Of a stretch of DNA of 18,014 nucleotides, positions 15,512 through 18,014 are shown piece after piece (the stretch's first letter is position 1; each line of letters opens with the position of its first letter). The stretch lies in NCBI GenBank assembly GCA_016873575.1, contig VGWY01000025.1:1-18014 (forward strand), given 5' to 3'. The position numbers and the translations under genes are program-made. Below the pieces are notes generated by a model. It had not been told where the DNA came from, made no database searches, and saw only the letters and a list, made by a program, of their open reading frames with translations. Origin of the DNA: Nitrospira sp. Its GTDB lineage: Bacteria > Nitrospirota > Thermodesulfovibrionia > Thermodesulfovibrionales > SM23-35.

Positions 15512-15903
15512 GGTTCACAATTCATGAGGATGTCTGAGGTTTCCATATTCATTTGTTTTAAGACACTGATTGCCTTGTCAAATTCTGTTGATTTATCGAA
15601 AAAGTAATCTGCACCTTCTGCCATGCATTTTTTCTGATACTGCGGGAAAGGGTAGTTCGTCAGCATTATGACTGTACGAGAGAGATTATACTTCTTTATA
15701 TATTGCAATAAGTCAATCCCATTTATTCCGGGCATACGGATGTCAAGTATTGCAACATCAGGTCTCGACCTTGATATAAGCACTGTTGCATCATATCCGT
15801 TCTGCGCACTGCCCACGATCTCAATCCCTTCGATATCAGATATGCTTGATACCAGGCGATCAAGGATTATGGAGGAATCATCTGCAATAAAAACCTTTAA
15901 CAT
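15508..15903 (-). CDS. single-domain response regulator (NarL-type receiver only)
   Basis: This 131-residue protein is another lone receiver: VFIADDSSIILDRL with the acidic pair, acceptor Asp54 in ILDIRMPG, a threonine in IMLTNYP, and lysine in FFDKSTEF. The N-terminal style (ADDS, EIVGSAQNG) resembles receivers of NarL-type regulators, but the DNA-binding domain is absent and the frame ends normally shortly after the receiver. It overlaps the next receiver gene by ATGA. No good Shine-Dalgarno precedes ATG 15903. Such stand-alone receivers are often found beside histidine kinases and act in phosphorelays or as phosphate sinks; the role here is inferred. Confidence 0.92.
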   Translation of the reverse strand: MLKVFIADDSSIILDRLVSSISDIEGIEIVGSAQNGYDATVLISRSRPDVAILDIRMPGINGIDLLQYIKKYNLSRTVIMLTNYPFPQYQKKCMAEGADYFFDKSTEFDKAISVLKQMNMETSDILMNCEP

Positions 15904-15988
15904 GATTACAACGATTTCAACCCATGAACAGTCTTTTACTAATAAGACTTATAGACTATAAGTAAGGTCACATGCCTAATAACAATTT

Positions 15989-16065
15989 TGTCATGCTGGC
16001 TTGTCCAGCATCTTTCTCTACGATTCCGAACAAGTCGGAAGGATTCCAGACAAGCTGGAATGACA
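15989..16065. repeat. three-hairpin dispersed repeat with inverted ends
   Basis: Three short stem-loops share a 5-base loop CTTGT or its complement ACAAG: 15993-16011 (ATGCTGG stem), 16024-16040 (TTCCGA stem) and 16043-16061 (ATTCCAG stem). The outer ends TGTCAT (15989-15994) and ATGACA (16060-16065) are inverted, and the first and third units are imperfect inverted copies of each other. This is the common layout of small non-autonomous repeats; copies elsewhere in the genome are expected but not visible here. Confidence 0.75.
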
Positions 16066-16082
16066 CCCAATGTGGTTTACTT

Positions 16083-16110
16083 ATGAATTCCTTAGTATGA
16101 ATTCCTTAGT
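16083..16110. repeat. tandem duplication of a 14-base unit
   Basis: ATGAATTCCTTAGT occurs twice, head to tail, with no mismatch. It lies just beside the three-hairpin repeat and may be a slippage product. Confidence 0.85.
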
Positions 16111-16164
16111 GACAAAAATAGCAGATATAGCTTCAAATTGCTATCAGACGATTTAAATATTTTT

Positions 16165-16205
16165 TGTAGGATTTGTCTGATTTTTTTGTAGGTGTTTGTC
16201 CTACA
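16165..16205. promoter_or_regulatory. paired TGTAGG sites resembling a NarL/GacA-type operator
   Basis: TGTAGG-N7-CCTACA at 16187-16205 is an inverted repeat close in design to the GacA/UvrY box (TGTAAG-N6-CTTACA). A second TGTAGG at 16165-16170 lies 22 bases away, about two helical turns, within a longer direct repeat of the type TTTTTGTAGG-TTTGTC. The NarL/UvrY-like regulator at 16469-17110 is an obvious candidate binder, and the receiver pair ending upstream at 15903 the candidate target. The sequence pattern is seen; regulator and target are inferred. Confidence 0.5.
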
Positions 16206-16222
16206 TTCTTTAAAAAATAAAA

Positions 16223-16321
16223 CTATGGCTTGGTAATTATCTTATGATGGCCAATTACACGTAATCGAATGCTACCTTCAATTTTTTCAAACGTAAATCT
16301 ATGGTTCAGGTCAATACTATA
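16223..16321 (-). pseudogene. C-terminal fragment of a RelE/StbE-family toxin
   Basis: On the minus strand an open frame ending in TAG reads YSIDLNHRFTFEKIEGS followed by IRLRVIGHHKII. This matches my memory of the end of RelE/ParE-superfamily toxins of the type YSIDL..HRF.FE......IGTHDEVY. The 5' part of the gene and any antitoxin are missing: the MITE-like element begins at 16318 exactly where the toxin frame would continue. It was probably cut by that insertion or by a nearby deletion. The final acidic/tyrosine end is also altered. The family call rests on about 30 residues. Confidence 0.5.
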
Positions 16322-16443
16322 GTGAACGACATTAGTTTTTCGACATCCACTGGTAGCCACACCCTTTATGGGTGCGCTATTTTCGCAGGCTAAAGCCTGC
16401 GGCTACCCGCATTTATGTCAACTTATTTTTGTCGTTCACTATA
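16318..16443. mobile_element. MITE-like element, about 126 bp, with 13-bp terminal inverted repeats
   Basis: The ends TATAGTGAACGAC (16318-16330) and its exact complement (16431-16443) enclose a palindromic core. GGTAGCC pairs with GGCTACC, and inside are CACCC-TTTAT-GGGTG and CGCAGGC-TAAA-GCCTGCG hairpins. Beyond the perfect 13 bases the ends remain similar for about 15 more (GACAT on both sides). It has no coding capacity, so any movement would need a transposase from elsewhere. Similar GCAGGCTAAAGCCTGC hairpins are widespread in some phyla, from memory. Confidence 0.8.
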
Positions 16444-16468
16444 ACTTCCCAAATATTAACCGTGCCTT

Positions 16469-17110
16469 TTATCTTTTTGACTCTGATAGATTGTTTTTTA
16501 TCACATATTGTACAAGTTCTGTATTGTTTTTCAGACTCATCTTTTTCAGAATGCGTGAGCGGTATGTACTGACAGTCTTTACACTGAGGCAGAGATTATC
16601 GGCAATCTCCTGTGCCTTTTTCCCTGAGGCAACCATGAGCATGACCTCGAACTCCCGATTGGATAGTGTCTCGTGAAGAGGTTTTTCGATATTCACTTCT
16701 AAATCGAGTGCTAACCGCTCGGCTAAAGTCGGACTGACATACTTCCCTCCTGAAGCAACCTTCCTGATAGCCTTCACAAGCTCCTCTGGTGCACTCTCCT
16801 TTGTCATGTAACCTGATGCACCTGCCTTTAAAACTCGTACTGCATACTGCTCTTCAGGGTACATGCTCAGGATTAACACAGGGAGTTTAGGTTTTTCATA
16901 TCTTAACTGTTCTAATATGTTAAGCCCGCTTCTGTCAGGGAGGGAAATGTCAAGAATCACAACATCATAGTAATTTTTTCGAACGAAAGCCAGCACCTCA
17001 CTGGCATTCTGTGCTTCTCCAGCCACTGACATACCATCCTCTTCAGAGATGATCTGTTTCAACCCGCTCCGAACAATCGGATGGTCATCGGCAATCAATA
17101 TCTTAATCAT
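16469..17110 (-). CDS. NarL/UvrY-family response regulator with LuxR-type HTH
   Basis: This 213-residue protein has a receiver (residues 1-118; ADDH, acceptor Asp54 in ILDISLPDR, Lys104) and a LuxR-type helix-turn-helix (about 148-207, LSNREFEVMLMVASGKKAQEIA then SVKTVSTYRSRILKKM). It is a transcription factor expected to be activated by phosphorylation. The full length (about 210) and all key residues are present. The HisKA_3-type kinase at 17481 on the same strand is the natural partner, since this kinase class is paired with NarL-type regulators. Their genes are now separated by a 370-bp stretch with a decayed IVP gene. Similarity in style to GacA/UvrY suggests a TGTA-type operator. Confidence 0.94.
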   Translation of the reverse strand: MIKILIADDHPIVRSGLKQIISEEDGMSVAGEAQNASEVLAFVRKNYYDVVILDISLPDRSGLNILEQLRYEKPKLPVLILSMYPEEQYAVRVLKAGASGYMTKESAPEELVKAIRKVASGGKYVSPTLAERLALDLEVNIEKPLHETLSNREFEVMLMVASGKKAQEIADNLCLSVKTVSTYRSRILKKMSLKNNTELVQYVIKNNLSESKR

Positions 17111-17123
17111 TATAGATAATAAA

Positions 17124-17165
17124 GTTTCGAGTTTCGAATTACGGGTTTCGAGTTAAGGGTTTCAG
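17124..17165. repeat. GTTTCGAG short repeats (left flank of IVP remnant)
   Basis: Several copies of GTTTCGA(G/A) stand close together here. Inverted relatives (AAACTCGAAATTCGAAAT, 17450-17467) lie on the other side of the IVP remnant, so the cassette is bracketed by inverted short repeats. Confidence 0.6.
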
Positions 17166-17174
17166 GTTTTGGAT

Positions 17175-17389
17175 TCATTTGTACTTAGTACCTTTAAAAT
17201 TTGATTTGCGTAGATAATTCATTAGTCCCCCTATCATGCGGCTAATTTCTTTAGTTCTAATAGACAAATCATCAAATATTTCTTTGTTGATGTAATCTTG
17301 GTCAAAGGCAACATATAGTTGAGTTCTTACTTCACCGGCTGAGCCTTTTGCCAAACCTCTAAATCTTCGAAACTTTTAAATGTTGCCAT
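17175..17389 (-). pseudogene. four-helix bundle (S23, 23S rRNA intervening-sequence-type) protein gene with internal deletion
   Basis: On the minus strand ATG 17389, with a perfect AGGAGG ribosome site (17395-17400), begins MATFKSFEDLEVWQKA, the hallmark start of S23/IVP four-helix bundle proteins. It then shifts frame and stops after 20 codons. In another frame the family's second half follows: KGSAGEVRTQLYVAFDQDY, and on through SRMIGGLMNYLRKS to a stop at 17175. About 45-50 codons between the halves are missing. The junction GGCAAAAGG (17344-17352) fits both the WQKA and the AKGS codons, so deletion between short direct repeats is likely. These proteins have unknown function and often travel within rRNA insertions or as loose cassettes. 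Confidence 0.85.
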
Positions 17390-17449
17390 TTAAACCTCCT
17401 ATAGTGTTCGAAGTTTATAATATCTGGTTTCAAGTTTAAATTTAACTTT

Positions 17450-17467
17450 AAACTCGAAATTCGAAAT
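17450..17467. repeat. AAACTCGAAATTCGAAAT repeat (right flank of IVP remnant)
   Basis: This stretch is an inverted relative of the GTTTCGAG copies at 17124-17165. It lies between the stop of the sensor kinase gene and the IVP start region. Confidence 0.55.
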
Positions 17468-17480
17468 CTTAAACTCATTG

Positions 17481-18014
17481 TTATTTTTTATCTTTGTAAT
17501 CGATTGGTATTCTCACCATCACCCTTGTCCCTTTTCCTTTTTTGCCTGTTATGTTGACTTCGCCGCCGAAAAGCTGAGCGCGTTCTTTCATTCCGAGAAG
17601 TCCGAGGGATTTGGAGCTGAAGACCTGTTTTTCCGGGATGCCTTTCCCGTTGTCTTTTACTTCGAGTATTATTTTATCATCCTTTTTATTGAGATTTATC
17701 ATTACCTGTGTTGCCTCAGCATGACGGACTACGTTTGTAAGGGTTTCCTGAAGGATGCGGAATAAAGCAGTATTGTAATCCTCGCATAATTCTATCTGTT
17801 CCAGTGAAGTGATGAATTTACATTCAATCCCTGTCCGGCTCTGGAAATCCTGTGCCTGCCATTCAATCGCTGCCACAAGACCGAGGTCATCAAGCACTCC
17901 GGGCCGCAGTTCTGCTGCAATCCTCCGTATTGTCTTGATTGTACTCTCAACAAGACTGGTCATTGACCTTGTCTTTCCCAAAAGGTTATTCAGTGTTTTA
18001 TCCCCTGATCTTGA
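17481..18014 (-). CDS. sensor histidine kinase, HisKA_3/HATPase type, 3' part (runs off the window)
   Basis: The reading frame is open from 18014 to the TAA at 17481, so the true start lies outside the window. The visible 177 residues contain the end of the HisKA_3 dimerisation domain (IRRIAAELRPGVLDDLGLVAAIEWQAQ) and an HATPase domain with ILQETLTNVVRHAEA, VKDNGKGIP and LGLLGMKERAQLFGG, all typical of NarX/DegS-class kinases. The phospho-histidine itself is upstream of the window. A TTG at 17981 would give an incomplete protein and is not a real start. It should phosphorylate a NarL-type regulator, most likely the one at 16469-17110. Confidence 0.93.
   Translation of the reverse strand, partial: SRSGDKTLNNLLGKTRSMTSLVESTIKTIRRIAAELRPGVLDDLGLVAAIEWQAQDFQSRTGIECKFITSLEQIELCEDYNTALFRILQETLTNVVRHAEATQVMINLNKKDDKIILEVKDNGKGIPEKQVFSSKSLGLLGMKERAQLFGGEVNITGKKGKGTRVMVRIPIDYKDKK

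Larger units (their letters stand above)
15904..16468. other. 565-bp gene-poor stretch with repeats and a gene remnant
   Basis: There is no intact gene between the receiver pair and the NarL-type regulator. It holds a three-hairpin repeat (15989-16065), a 14-base tandem duplication (16083-16110), two TGTAGG-type sites (16165-16205), the 3' end of a RelE-type toxin gene (16223-16321) and a MITE-like element (16318-16443). The rest is AT-rich and unremarkable. Confidence 0.8.

Noticed and set aside
15904..16468. A CRISPR array in the repeat-rich gap
   Set aside because: The repeats are different hairpins and a single tandem duplication, without regular repeat-spacer structure or cas genes.
16368..16676. 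Plus-strand frames of about 100 and 66 codons starting in the MITE-like element
   Set aside because: They run antisense into the NarL-type regulator and begin in repeat DNA; no family resemblance.

Overview
The window looks like chromosomal DNA of a moderately AT-rich, Gram-negative bacterium that senses its environment heavily. The evidence is a TonB-type protein, many two-component proteins, two HD-GYP proteins and several families of hairpin-forming dispersed repeats. Gene content and style (nth-birA-coaX with a GalT homologue and a universal stress protein, then PAS/GAF/HD-GYP signalling genes) fit Nitrospirota (Thermodesulfovibrio-like) or Desulfobacterota. That assignment is from memory of such genomes and is tentative.

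Layout, plus strand: (1) 134-707, a hicA-hicB toxin-antitoxin pair behind its own promoter and a perfect inverted repeat. (2) 734-4373, a tightly packed housekeeping run: endonuclease III (nth), HTH-less biotin protein ligase (birA), type III pantothenate kinase (coaX), a GalT-like protein lacking the nucleophilic histidine, and a UspA protein; a perfect 19-bp hairpin follows. (3) 4573-6674, a geranylgeranyl-reductase-type flavoprotein, a TonB-like protein and a small DUF3553-like protein. (4) 6765-10780, a receiver/HD-GYP protein, a hybrid histidine kinase with two receivers and a degenerate GGDEF domain, and an Ogt-type DNA alkyltransferase, each overlapping or nearly overlapping the next.

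Minus strand, read right to left: the 3' part of a HisKA_3-type sensor kinase (17481 to the window edge), a decayed four-helix-bundle (S23/IVP) gene lying between the kinase and its likely NarL/UvrY-type partner (16469-17110), a 565-bp gene-poor stretch full of repeats plus a RelE-type toxin fragment, two overlapping single-domain receivers (15128-15903), a PAS-PAS-GAF histidine kinase (12765-14975), and a receiver-PAS-GAF-HD-GYP protein that is split by a one-base frameshift near 11726.

How it works together: the right two thirds form a phosphorelay and probable cyclic-di-GMP island, with two HD-GYP hydrolase candidates, no active GGDEF cyclase, several sensor kinases and free-standing receivers able to carry phosphate between them. 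The same part has gathered mobile or repeat DNA: a two-hairpin element that supplies the end of one gene and the start region of the next, a MITE-like element with 13-bp terminal inverted repeats that abuts a truncated toxin gene, a hairpin-rich repeat, and a deleted IVP cassette flanked by inverted short repeats. I found no wholly new system. The best leads are the nucleophile-less GalT homologue, the degenerate GGDEF hybrid kinase beside an HD-GYP protein, and the GacA-box-like site pair at 16165-16205.
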